Source: Methylocapsa acidiphila B2
GTDB taxonomy: Bacteria > Pseudomonadota > Alphaproteobacteria > Rhizobiales > Beijerinckiaceae
Length of the DNA: 64,000 nucleotides
Direction of reading: 5' to 3'
Assembly (NCBI RefSeq): GCF_000427445.1
Contig: NZ_KE386496.1
Coordinates: 1,302,001 to 1,366,000 of the forward strand
Within the stretch, counting starts at the first letter, position 1. Every line of letters begins with the position of its first letter. Both the position numbers and the translations under genes were made by a program. Of this stretch, positions 25,701-33,829 are shown piece after piece. The notes below the pieces were generated by a model, which saw only the letters and a program-made list of their open reading frames with translations, was not told where the DNA came from and did no database searches.

Positions 25701-25931
25701 ATGAATCGCTTTGAACGCCGTCCGATTTCCACCGGCGAAGCCGAAGTCCAATATCTCGACGGCGAATTTCGAGTCGTGCGTCCAGGGGCCTATGTGCGCT
25801 GCGCCGTGACCGCGGTCGCGATCAAGCTTGAGGATCTGCGCTATTGGAGCGTCGACTTGCAAGAGCCATATGCCGGGCCCGAAGCCAAGCTGCAACGGCT
25901 CGGCTTGAAGCCTAAGCAACCGGGCGCGTGA
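25701..25931 (+). CDS. DUF2093 family protein
   Basis: A 76-residue cytoplasmic protein matching the small DUF2093 family of Alphaproteobacteria, with AEVQYLDGEFRVVRPGAYVRCAVT and LEDLRYWSVDLQEPYA as the conserved blocks. ATG 25,701 gives the usual MNRFER start; a TTG directly before it is also in frame. In other genomes the gene is, as I recall, near the exonuclease VII large subunit gene, which is not visible here. Function unknown. Confidence 0.85.
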   Translation: MNRFERRPISTGEAEVQYLDGEFRVVRPGAYVRCAVTAVAIKLEDLRYWSVDLQEPYAGPEAKLQRLGLKPKQPGA

Positions 25932-25981
25932 CAAGGCTGCGATCGAATTGACGCGGGCGGCTTGGTAGCGTCGAAATCAGC

Positions 25982-27403
25982 TCAAAGAGAGTTCCGAAAG
26001 CTGGCGCGCGCGCCGGTCGGCGCAACCATGGCCTGGGCGAGATAGGGCTCGATCGCCAGCATGATCTTTTTCGTCGCGCCGCCGAGCCGCCCCATCGTTT
26101 CCGCGGCCGCCCGGGCCATCGCCCTTTGCTCCGCGGCGTCGGAGAGAAGCAAAGCCAGTTCACTCGCGAAGCTCTCGGCATCGAGCACGAGCGCCGCGCC
26201 GCCGGCAGCGTCAAGCGCCTCATAGGCGTCGCAATAATCTCCAACATCCGGACCGTGCAAGATCGCGCACCCGAGCTTCGCCGGAAAAATCGGATTTTCG
26301 CCGCCGCCTCGGCAAAGAGACTTCCCGAGAAAGACGACCCCCACGGCGCGATAGAACAGGCCGACCTCGCCAATGGACGAGGCGACATGAACGTTCGCCA
26401 AAGCGTCGCGCGATCGGTCGTTCGCATCTTGCCGCGCAATGGGCGGAACCGAGGCCCCCTGCATTGCGTCCGTTGCTCTCCCGCGAATTCGAAACCAGCT
26501 CCTCCTTCCAGTTTGAGGGCGATTTGAATCGAAACCGTCTCGCGGCGGCCCGTCCTGCTGGGCGCGAAGAGCGATGTCGAATTCTCGTTTCGCGCGACGC
26601 GGCGCGATAATCGTCAGAAGATCGGGGAAGTGACGCGCGACGCGGCGATGGACCTCGAGGACAACCTCCTCCTCGCCGGGATGCGTCGCGGCGGCGAGCC
26701 AGGCAGGCCGCGCGCCAAGCTTGGCGACGAATTCCGCCAAAGCTGCAGCGTCGACCGGCGGCGGCGCCAAGTCGTAAATCACATTTCCCGTTGCCTGCAC
26801 TCGCTTCGCGCCAAAGGCCAAAAACCTTTCTGCGTCGGCGGCGGTCTGCGCCATGCAAAGATCGACAGAGCTCATCAATGCGCCGATCGGGCCGGGGATT
26901 TTACGCCATAGCAAAAATGATCGGGGCGAGAGCCTCCCATTGACCAGCGCTATTGGAATGGCGCGGCGGCGGGTTTCAATAATCAGATTCGGCCAAATCC
27001 CGGCCCCAGCGATGAGAACCATATCCGGGCGCCAATGATCGAGAAATCGCGCCACGAATTTCGGAACATCGAGCGGCGCGAATTGATGTACGGATTTCGG
27101 CGGCGGCCTCAGGCCGAAGAACGATCCGGCGGAGGCGTCGCGCGTGGTCACGAGCACGCTGTACCCGACCGACCCCAATTTCTCGACGAGCGGCGCCAGA
27201 GCCATGACCTCGGCCGCATTGGCCGCCGGCAGCCAGATCACGCCGCCCTCGGGCCGATCTAATGAGGGACGGCCAAGGCGCTCCCCGAGGCGTTCGCGAT
27301 TCTCGCGCCCGAAATTCGCGCGCCAGTGCAAAATCAACGGACCGAATAGGCCGAGACAGGCGCTGGCGACCCAGTAGAGACCCAAAAGTGGCGAACGAGT
27401 CAC
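25982..27403 (-). CDS. waaA: 3-deoxy-D-manno-octulosonic acid (Kdo) transferase
   Basis: An inner-membrane-associated glycosyltransferase that adds Kdo to lipid IVA in lipopolysaccharide core synthesis. An N-terminal hydrophobic segment anchors it. Family blocks are VIWLPAANAAEVMA (with Ala where the catalytic Gly-Glu is usual, so the canonical GE reads AAE), VLVTTRDASAG, LVNGRLSPRSF, GNVIYDL, IIAPRRAKR and SIGEVGLFYRAVGVVFLGKSL, GGGENPIFPAKLGCAI. The C-terminal part carries an in-frame extra segment of about 40 residues (around 285-325) not expected in this family. Length 473 instead of about 430. GTG is the start. It lies next to DUF4170 and cysQ, the usual Rhizobiales order. Confidence 0.9.
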   Translation of the reverse strand: MTRSPLLGLYWVASACLGLFGPLILHWRANFGRENRERLGERLGRPSLDRPEGGVIWLPAANAAEVMALAPLVEKLGSVGYSVLVTTRDASAGSFFGLRPPPKSVHQFAPLDVPKFVARFLDHWRPDMVLIAGAGIWPNLIIETRRRAIPIALVNGRLSPRSFLLWRKIPGPIGALMSSVDLCMAQTAADAERFLAFGAKRVQATGNVIYDLAPPPVDAAALAEFVAKLGARPAWLAAATHPGEEEVVLEVHRRVARHFPDLLTIIAPRRAKREFDIALRAQQDGPPRDGFDSNRPQTGRRSWFRIRGRATDAMQGASVPPIARQDANDRSRDALANVHVASSIGEVGLFYRAVGVVFLGKSLCRGGGENPIFPAKLGCAILHGPDVGDYCDAYEALDAAGGAALVLDAESFASELALLLSDAAEQRAMARAAAETMGRLGGATKKIMLAIEPYLAQAMVAPTGARASFRNSL

Positions 27404-27473
27404 GACCGGACCGGAAGACGCGCCATGCTTCGGGCGCGCGATTGGCGAACTAGGCGATCGAGCTTCTCAGCGC

Positions 27474-27713
27474 TCACTTTTCGCCTTTCGCCGGGTCCAG
27501 CAGGCGATGCAAATGCGCCACGAAATAGCGCATATGGGCATTATCGACGGTCGCTTGAGCCTTGCTTTTCCACGCTTGCACCGCGGATGCGTGGTCGGGG
27601 AAAATGCCGACGATGTCGAGCTTGGACAAGTCACGAAACTCGGTCCCGTTCAGGTCCTTGAGCTCGCCGCCGAATACAAAATGAAGAAGCTGCTTGTCTT
27701 GGTCCGTAGCCAT
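27474..27713 (-). CDS. DUF4170 family protein
   Basis: A 79-residue cytoplasmic protein with the DUF4170 pattern: LLHFVFGGELKDL, IVGIFPDHASAVQAWKSKAQ and AHMRYFVAHLHRLLDP. In Rhizobiales this small gene sits between the cysQ-like phosphatase and waaA, exactly as here. Function unknown; a link to lipid A synthesis rests only on neighbourhood. Confidence 0.87.
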   Translation of the reverse strand: MATDQDKQLLHFVFGGELKDLNGTEFRDLSKLDIVGIFPDHASAVQAWKSKAQATVDNAHMRYFVAHLHRLLDPAKGEK

Positions 27714-27980
27714 GTGATCTCGATCCGATTGTTTACATTTGGCGTCGGGCGCGCTGTTCTCGGCGAAGGCTTCCGTCTCGATCGCGCCCCGTCAGCGAAT
27801 GCGCGCCGATATCGAATCGACGCGCTCTTGGGCGCGGGGCCGGGCGCAGGCCTCCGACGCGTCCTGAGCTAATAAAATCATCCGAGCGCAAAGCAATTGC
27901 GCAAATTTGGCTGATTGGAGCCAATTGCGGAAAATTCGGTCGGTCTTATCGATCAGAGTGCGCCCCCGCCTCGCTCAGCG

Positions 27981-28838
27981 TTAATCCGCGATTGCCCCCA
28001 TCGCGCGCCGGGCCGCCGCATTCACCTCCGCATGGATCTGCGCGGGAGCGGCGGTGAGCACGCCATGGCGCGTTTCGCCGCGATTATAGACAATCGCGCA
28101 TCCATCGAGGCTTGCCAAGCGTCCTCCCGCCTCTTCGAGGATTAGATCGGCGGCGGCGATGTCCCAATCATTTGAATTTTGAGACGCAAAACCGGCGTCT
28201 AGCGCCCCGGACGCAACCGCGGCGATTCGCATCGCGAGCGAAGGAATGCGCGGCTGCAGCTCGAATTCAAGCCCCGCCCGACGCAAGTCGGCCGCGAGCG
28301 TCGCCGGCGCCGCCACCCTGGCGCCCGCCCGAAGCGCGCGCAGCTTCGAGACTTCGATGGTCTTTCCATTGAGCCGCGCGCCGCCGCCCCTCACGGCTAC
28401 ATAGGTCTGCGCTAAGGCCGGGGCGTGAACAATGCCGACTAAAGGCTTGCCATTGCGCACCAGGGCCACGGCGACGGCCCACACGAGGTCGCCACGAGCG
28501 AAGCCGCGCGTCCCGTCGATCGGGTCGACGACGACGACGAACTCCTTCGCAAGGCGGGCGGACGTATCCTCGGTCTCCTCGGAAAGCCATCCAGCCTCCG
28601 GCAGCAGAACGCCGAGCCGCTCTTTCAAGAACCGGTCGACAAGCAAATCGGCTTCCGTGACGGGCGATCCGCCGGCCTTGTGCAAAACTTCCGCGCTCGT
28701 CTTTTCACCCGGCCTAAAATAGGCGAGCGCCAATTCGCCCGCGCTCCGGGCGGCGTCGGCAAATGACGCAACCAAGTCATCGGCATGCGTGATCGAGGAC
28801 AAATCGGTTCGCCGGGACATGAGAATGTGAGGCTTCAT
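27981..28838 (-). CDS. cysQ: 3'(2'),5'-bisphosphate nucleotidase / inositol monophosphatase family protein
   Basis: A magnesium-dependent phosphatase of the inositol monophosphatase superfamily, probably removing the 3' phosphate of phosphoadenosine phosphate from sulfate metabolism. Metal and substrate blocks are SEETED (about residue 85), DPIDGTRGF (about 103) and WDIAAADLI (about 223), the three family motifs. The length of 285 residues is normal. ATG 28,838 is preferred because AAAGG lies just upstream; ATG 28,820 is an alternative. A perfect 16-base palindrome ends next to the ribosome binding site. Inositol phosphatase activity cannot be excluded. Confidence 0.9.
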   Translation of the reverse strand: MKPHILMSRRTDLSSITHADDLVASFADAARSAGELALAYFRPGEKTSAEVLHKAGGSPVTEADLLVDRFLKERLGVLLPEAGWLSEETEDTSARLAKEFVVVVDPIDGTRGFARGDLVWAVAVALVRNGKPLVGIVHAPALAQTYVAVRGGGARLNGKTIEVSKLRALRAGARVAAPATLAADLRRAGLEFELQPRIPSLAMRIAAVASGALDAGFASQNSNDWDIAAADLILEEAGGRLASLDGCAIVYNRGETRHGVLTAAPAQIHAEVNAAARRAMGAIAD

Positions 28839-28845
28839 TTAGCCT

Positions 28846-28861
28846 TTTGCGGCGCCGCAAA
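28846..28861. promoter_or_regulatory. Perfect 16-base palindrome upstream of cysQ
   Basis: TTTGCGGCGCCGCAAA is fully symmetric and ends directly before the cysQ ribosome binding region, eight bases from the ATG. The position suits a repressor operator or a translation-blocking site. No regulator gene is adjacent. Confidence 0.45.
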
Positions 28862-29198
28862 CAAGCTCGGGCGGCATTTTCGGCCCTATGCCCGCGCAAG
28901 ACCGAATGACAAGCGAGGGCGTTTGAATTCGAACCGCGACTAGACTACGCCGAGCGATTTCGACGCATTCCCCAATCACTCCCGAGCGGCAAGGCGCCCT
29001 TGCCCTAGACACAAGCTGAAACCAAATAAATTCAAAGTTTATCTCAACGACTGGCGCCGAGTTTAACGGCTTTGCGCAGGCGTGGTCACAAACCAATCAA
29101 AAAATTTTAGATTTGATTCACCAGAGACGTTAGCAAATTCGATGCTCTCTCGGCCCAGAATAAGGTTCAAATCAGAAGTCCAAACTCAGGCCCACGCA
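28862..29198. other. Divergent intergenic region between cysQ and the DUF6101-type gene
   Basis: About 340 bases without a recognisable gene. The stretch 29,010-29,160 is AT-richer and probably holds the promoter of the plus-strand gene. Longer in-frame starts for that gene (GTG 29,082 and ATG 29,142) reach into it. Confidence 0.4.
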
Positions 29199-29732
29199 AT
29201 GACCCAAGCCGTGCTGAATGTCGGAACCAGAGATGAACTCGCTGCGCGGGTCGCCGACGATCCGCGCGCCGACGGCGGACGGCGCATGGTCTTGCTGGGG
29301 CCTCGCTCCATCACGATCAAGCGGCGCCTTCAGGGCATGAAGATGCACTTGTCCGTGCCCATCGAAAGCTATTGCGGCGTCGCCGTCGCCTGCGAGCTGC
29401 GGCCGGAAGGCGCGCTTTATCGCATCCGTCTCGCCCATCGTGATCCGGAGCTTTGCGTGATCTTGAAAGAGACCCGCGACAAACCCGGAATTCTCGACGC
29501 TTGGCGACGCTGGGCCGCGTTCTATTCCATTCCAAGGCTCGTCGAACGCGCCGCTGGCGAATTGGAGCCGGCAGGTCCGGCAAAGATCGGTCCGGCTTTG
29601 GAGCCTCGCCGCCCGAGCCGCCGCCTTCAAACTTCGGCGAAACGGCGCGCGCGGCTACGCCTCTCTGCGCCACCCCGCGCGACCGCTCGGCTTGTCCACC
29701 GTAGAGAGCGCGAGATTATTTGCTACGAGTAA
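29199..29732 (+). CDS. DUF6101-like hypothetical protein
   Basis: A basic protein of about 177 residues. The N-terminal two thirds has LGPRSITIKRRLQGMKMHLSVP, then a fold-like block with AYRIRLAHRDPEL-type sequence and DAWRRWAAFY. The C-terminus is rich in Arg and may be disordered. I associate this pattern with DUF6101 proteins of Bradyrhizobium- and Methylobacterium-like bacteria, which look like PilZ-like or stress-adapter domains only by weak impression. ATG 29,199 is chosen because similarity begins there; no strong ribosome binding site is visible. Function unknown. Confidence 0.65.
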   Translation: MTQAVLNVGTRDELAARVADDPRADGGRRMVLLGPRSITIKRRLQGMKMHLSVPIESYCGVAVACELRPEGALYRIRLAHRDPELCVILKETRDKPGILDAWRRWAAFYSIPRLVERAAGELEPAGPAKIGPALEPRRPSRRLQTSAKRRARLRLSAPPRATARLVHRREREIICYE

Positions 29733-29822
29733 GCGGCGCGCGGCTGCCCAGACGACCATCTTGGCTCAACTCATGCCTCCCTTCAAAAGACAAGCGGATC
29801 GCGCGAAATAAAGGGAGATGCC

Positions 29823-30086
29823 ATGGATATCGAGATCGACCCTCTGATGGCGGCCGGAGTCCTAGCATGCACGGCGCTAACCGACGCAGCCTATGTGCTG
29901 TTCACCGCGGCCGTCGTCGCCAGACGACGGATCGGGGCGGCAAATTGGAGCGGGATCTGGTACTTGCTCTCGGCCTTCGCCGTGATCAGCTATACGCAGC
30001 ACGCGATTTACGTCCTGTTTGCGGCCGCAGGCTCATGGATCGGCGCATTCGCCTCAGTAACATGGCTACGGCGTGGACCACCCTGA
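29823..30086 (+). CDS. Small two- or three-helix membrane protein
   Basis: An 87-residue protein with hydrophobic segments at about 9-31, 43-57 and 60-78, so it is an inner-membrane protein. AAGGGAGATGCC before ATG 29,823 is a strong ribosome binding site, which supports expression. The segment TALTDAAYVLFTAAVVARR followed by WYLLSAFAVISYT looks like a conserved small family of Rhizobiales, but I cannot name it. It stands alone, about 90 bases after the preceding gene on the same strand. Confidence 0.7.
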   Translation: MDIEIDPLMAAGVLACTALTDAAYVLFTAAVVARRRIGAANWSGIWYLLSAFAVISYTQHAIYVLFAAAGSWIGAFASVTWLRRGPP

Positions 30087-30758
30087 CCGATACATGCTGA
30101 AGCCTCGGAAGATTCAGGTGCCGTCAATACTGCGATATGCGTCACGATTCAAGTAAAACGCTCGTCGTCCGACACGATCGCCATAGCGCACCAATCGCGA
30201 CTAGAGTCAAAGTCCAACGCCAACGCCGAACAAACTTTTAATCGATAGTATCGCCTTTGCGCCACGCCTCTCCCCTCCCCACTATCGCGCTTGCCGCCAT
30301 GTTAAGGAAAACTGACGCGAATAGCATTCTCGACTGCCAACGGCCCATCACGCAGAGGGAGACTACATCCTCCACCCAAGCCGACTCAATATGCGCGGCA
30401 TTTCAAAGATTGGCTTGACGCTTTGACGACATGTCTCGGATTCTGCGCTCCAGACGCCTACCATCGATATTTTGCACCGCGGAAACCGTATCCCTCTCGT
30501 CGCGACGGAAATTCGTCATCCAATCGAGCTTGCCGACTCACCGGCCCGACGTCCGGAATCCAGGCCGATCCCACAGCCATCCACCAATGCGGACTTCACT
30601 TGAAAGCGGACATTCGACCAGGCCCATTCGGGCCAACGACCTTGTCCCCGTCTCCCGTCCTGTCGCGCCGCCTCTAGAACAGCCGCATTTGCCAACACGA
30701 TCAGGAGCATTCAATCCGGCCTCATGCCGCCACCGAGACGGCCCAACCGCAACACCGC
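30087..30758. other. Long stretch without recognisable gene
   Basis: About 670 bases hold only open frames whose translations are Pro/Ser/Arg-rich and lack motifs. I see no RNA gene, terminator or clear promoter. It could be the decayed remains of a gene or plain spacer before the convergent modA gene. Confidence 0.45.
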
Positions 30759-31595
30759 TTATTTCGAAAGAATCGTGAAACCCTGCCCCGCTAAAATCTT
30801 TGTCGCGGCTTGCGAGGAGAGAAAAGCGACAAAACGAACCGCATCCGGGTTCTTTGACGAGTCGACAAGCGCAACCGGATAAATAATCGGGCTATGCGAC
30901 GATTCGGGAAATACGCCGACCACTTTGACTTTCGGTTCGGCCTTAGCGTCTGTCGAATAGACGATTCCGAATTTCGCTTCCCCCCGCGCTACGAGGTTAA
31001 GCGCATTGCGGATATTGTCGGCCTGCGCGAGCTTCGGCTCGACTGCGGTCCAAACGCCCAACTTCTCCAGCGCCTGCTTGGCGTAAATGCCGCCAGGACA
31101 TGCGTCTATGGTGCAAACCGCCACCTTTCCGTCGCCCGTCGCGCCAGCCAAATCGAAACCCGGCGCTATCTTGAGATCGACATTGGCGTCCGCGGGTTCG
31201 ACAAGAACAAGCGCGTTGCCGAGCAGATTGCGCCGCGTACCGGAACGAAGCAATTTCGCTTTGTCGAGATAGTCCATCCAATTCAAATCGGCCGAAATGA
31301 AAACATCCGCTGGGGCGCCCTGTTCAATCTGCTTCGCCAGAACCGCGGAAGACGCGTAGACAATCGGCGGAGCCTTGCCGGTCTCCGCAGTCCAGACTTC
31401 AGCAATCGCATCGAGCGCAGTCTTCATGCTGGCCGCGGCAAAGACCGTCGGTCCGACGCCTTTAGCCTTTGCGCCGTTCTTGGCTTTCACGGCTACGCCC
31501 GGATCTTCGGCCCAGCTCAACCCCGGCGCAGCGACCGCTGAAACTGCAATGGCGACAACCAACGCATTAAGCCATCGGCGCGAAGCTCCGAACAT
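30759..31595 (-). CDS. modA: Molybdate-binding periplasmic protein of an ABC transporter
   Basis: Periplasmic substrate-binding protein for molybdate (or tungstate). A signal peptide is visible (hydrophobic run to about residue 29, ending LSWAED). Mature blocks are VFAAASMKTALDAIAEVW, VYASSAVLAKQIEQGAPADVFISAD, WMDYL and FGIVYSTDAKAEPKV, all typical of ModA. The length of 278 residues is normal. An AGGAG ribosome binding site precedes the ATG. The usual modB permease and modC ATPase genes are not adjacent on either side, so the transporter partners must be elsewhere. No clear ModE-type operator is seen upstream. Confidence 0.93.
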   Translation of the reverse strand: MFGASRRWLNALVVAIAVSAVAAPGLSWAEDPGVAVKAKNGAKAKGVGPTVFAAASMKTALDAIAEVWTAETGKAPPIVYASSAVLAKQIEQGAPADVFISADLNWMDYLDKAKLLRSGTRRNLLGNALVLVEPADANVDLKIAPGFDLAGATGDGKVAVCTIDACPGGIYAKQALEKLGVWTAVEPKLAQADNIRNALNLVARGEAKFGIVYSTDAKAEPKVKVVGVFPESSHSPIIYPVALVDSSKNPDAVRFVAFLSSQAATKILAGQGFTILSK

Positions 31596-32009
31596 ATATC
31601 GCTCCTATTCTCAAGAAGGTTCAGCTTTGGACGACGCGACGTTTTACGCTTACGCCCGCCACTCAAACTGGCGCGGCATCATCGTTCGCACCGCTTTGGA
31701 AAGGTCGCCAATGTGCTCCCCGGAATATCTCGCCCAAGACAATTGGCTCACTCGCAGGAGCGACCCAAGGCTGCAATCAGCCGGCTCGAGGGACGACCGA
31801 AAACGAACTTCTTCCCTGCATCTCCACGCTGCGGAGTTAAACAATATCGCATATGATACAGGTCTCGCAAGTGCGGAAATAAAAAACATTCGACACAGGC
31901 AAAACAACGCCCAAACGTCAAAACGACGCTACCCGCTGGACCATCGCCGTTCCATGAACGATAGATCAGGAATTTCGAGCCGAATTCGTGCCTAAAAAAC
32001 CCCGCCACC
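31596..32009. other. Spacer between modA and the flagellar locus
   Basis: About 410 bases without a convincing gene. The open frames on both strands overlap one another and lack motifs. Transcripts of the flagellar locus end somewhere here, but no standard hairpin with T run is evident. Confidence 0.4.
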
Positions 32010-32561
32010 TCACCGAGCCTGTTCCGCGATCAAACCCTTAGCCGTCACAACCACCCATTGAATTCCACGCCTTTGAATTGAAAGAACGCGCCCGGCATCC
32101 GGCAGAAGAGCCCCCGGCCTTACGGCATATGCCCCCTTAGCGCCTTGCACGATCGCCAGGCCATCGTGAACGAAGCGCACGACGTATCCTTCGATCAAAG
32201 CTTCTTGATCAGCGGCATCCCCAATGGCCCCCCGCGCACTCCCGGACGCATGCTTCCCACCCGCCGCCTCAAATCGCGTTCCAACAGGGCGAATCGATCC
32301 TGTCGAATTAAAATCGACGCCCGGGCTATTTCTTAGGACCCACTCCTCGGGTTCCAGCCTCCCACCTGGCCTAACCGGCTGCGCAAACAAATTCAAATGT
32401 TCCGCTCCCCCAAATGTCGGATCGCCGCTCTCCCGAGACAACATATATGCGGCGAAGACCGCCGAACTCAAAGCCGCCCCCACGCCCACCGCCGAAAGGC
32501 CTTCATCAAGAGTGGGAAATCTAAAGCCCTTTCGCCTACAAAAACCGACATCATGAAGCAT
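32010..32561 (-). CDS. Membrane-anchored hypothetical protein at the end of the flagellar locus
   Basis: A 183-residue protein with one N-terminal hydrophobic segment (about 23-43) and a probable periplasmic remainder. The last 60 residues (GYVVRFVHDGLAIVQGAKGAYAVRPGALLPDAGRV, then WVVVTAKGLI) are the best conserved-looking part and recall the small beta domain of PilP-like proteins, where ligand regions of secretion machines bind; this is only a resemblance. GGAG seven bases before the ATG supports the start. It is the last gene of the minus-strand flagellar series after a gap of about 190 bases. Confidence 0.6.
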   Translation of the reverse strand: MLHDVGFCRRKGFRFPTLDEGLSAVGVGAALSSAVFAAYMLSRESGDPTFGGAEHLNLFAQPVRPGGRLEPEEWVLRNSPGVDFNSTGSIRPVGTRFEAAGGKHASGSARGAIGDAADQEALIEGYVVRFVHDGLAIVQGAKGAYAVRPGALLPDAGRVLSIQRRGIQWVVVTAKGLIAEQAR

Positions 32562-32750
32562 CGGGCCACTCCACCGACTCTACAAAAAGCTCTCGCCCAC
32601 CAACACTCTTCGACGCCGCCTTCAGAATCCGCATCTATCCATAAATTTGCACCGACGCCGCCGACGCCGCATCACATTGATGTTGCGCGCCCCGTTCCTT
32701 AGCTCCGCACCGAAATTCGAAACGCCTCAAATTATCCTGCCGCCGATGCC

Positions 32751-33182
32751 TCAAGCAATGAATTCCCGCGCATCCTGCAATGAAGGAAAGCGCCGACGCC
32801 CTAACATTGTCTCCACCTCAACGCTTCCATCATTGAAGAGAACATAAGCCCGATCCTTAACCCAACCACGCTCGACTATTTTCCTTTGATGCGCAATTTG
32901 TGGCGCTTCACCATTGGTCACCGACGTCATCGTCCGAGTTAGGACAGCTTGAAAAAACCGATTTAAAGACCCAAATCCTAATTGTAGAGAGCCAAGAATA
33001 GCTATTCCAAAGCCGCTAACGATGCCGCATTGGGCAATGCCGGCGACATTTAAGACCCGCCCTGAGAGAACCCGCCCGGACGCGACGCCGAACAAATCGA
33101 TCGGATCTGCGACAAAAAACAACAAGCCCCAGGCCAAAACAACGATCGCCAATCCTAGCCAGGTCAATTTGTCGATGCTCAT
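32751..33182 (-). CDS. Two-helix membrane protein in the flagellar locus
   Basis: A 143-residue protein with two hydrophobic segments (about 7-27 and 45-67) and a soluble C-terminal tail on the cytoplasmic side by positive-inside reasoning. The tail ends with WVKDRAYVLFNDGSVEVETM and RRRFPSLQDAREFI, a compact beta-hairpin-like pattern. The ATG at 33,182 has AGGGGTGG shortly upstream, so the longer frame reaching 33,230 is not needed. I do not recognise a named family. Its place downstream of the flgN-like gene suggests a flagellum-related role; that is inference. Confidence 0.6.
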   Translation of the reverse strand: MSIDKLTWLGLAIVVLAWGLLFFVADPIDLFGVASGRVLSGRVLNVAGIAQCGIVSGFGIAILGSLQLGFGSLNRFFQAVLTRTMTSVTNGEAPQIAHQRKIVERGWVKDRAYVLFNDGSVEVETMLGRRRFPSLQDAREFIA

Positions 33183-33379
33183 CAACGCCACCCCTATAAC
33201 GTCATAACTAAAGGCACAACATTCAACCACGCCAACTTTTGAGCCTTAACGCGGCCTTGTACTTCGATACGAAACGGACTTCCGACGACAGCAATTTAGG
33301 CAAGGGCGTCACATCCAACACTGTGTTCGGATAGGCAACATCTTTGCCGCCAGATAGAAATTCACGCCTTCCGATCTAT

Positions 33380-33829
33380 TCACTTCGAAACCTCCCGCTT
33401 CGACACATAATTTAGCTCCTCGACCAAGATGTCCTTAACGAGATCAACCCCCAGACGACCATTGACCTCGCGGACGAGTTGCCGTGTCATCGCCCCAATG
33501 TCGTATTTCTCGAGATGATCAAAATCCATTTGCTCTGAATACAAGACGCGAAACGTCGCATCCGCAATGAGCGCCTCGGGCGGAATCGATATGCTTTTCG
33601 CGCGCTTACCGTCAATAAGATAGGCTAATTGTACAACAACATAGCCTTCAACAACCCCATTAACGATGATTGGCACGTTAAACGGAGCAGATCGATGACG
33701 TTCAACTCCATCAAAACCATTATTGGATGCGATATTTTTCTTCTGAGGAAAAAGGTCAGTTTCGCCGACATAAATCGAAATTGCCGTCGCTAGGCCGATC
33801 CAAACACAGCTAACGATAACTCGGCTCAC
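33380..33829 (-). CDS. FliL-like single-pass hypothetical protein
   Basis: A 149-residue protein with one N-terminal helix (about 4-20) followed by a periplasmic domain containing FNVPIIVNGVVEGYVVVQLAYLID, then IPPEALIADATFRVLY and a helical C-terminus. The layout, with a short N-terminal anchor and a beta-alpha domain of about 100 residues, recalls FliL or stomatin-like stator partners, but sequence similarity is not enough to name it. A true fliL gene is present elsewhere in the locus. The GTG start overlaps the stop of the flgN-like gene by four bases (GTGA), so it belongs to that transcript. Confidence 0.65.
   Translation of the reverse strand: MSRVIVSCVWIGLATAISIYVGETDLFPQKKNIASNNGFDGVERHRSAPFNVPIIVNGVVEGYVVVQLAYLIDGKRAKSISIPPEALIADATFRVLYSEQMDFDHLEKYDIGAMTRQLVREVNGRLGVDLVKDILVEELNYVSKREVSK

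Noticed and set aside
31375-31995. A 206-codon plus-strand frame over the modA 5' end
   Set aside because: It overlaps modA in antisense and lacks motifs or a ribosome binding site.
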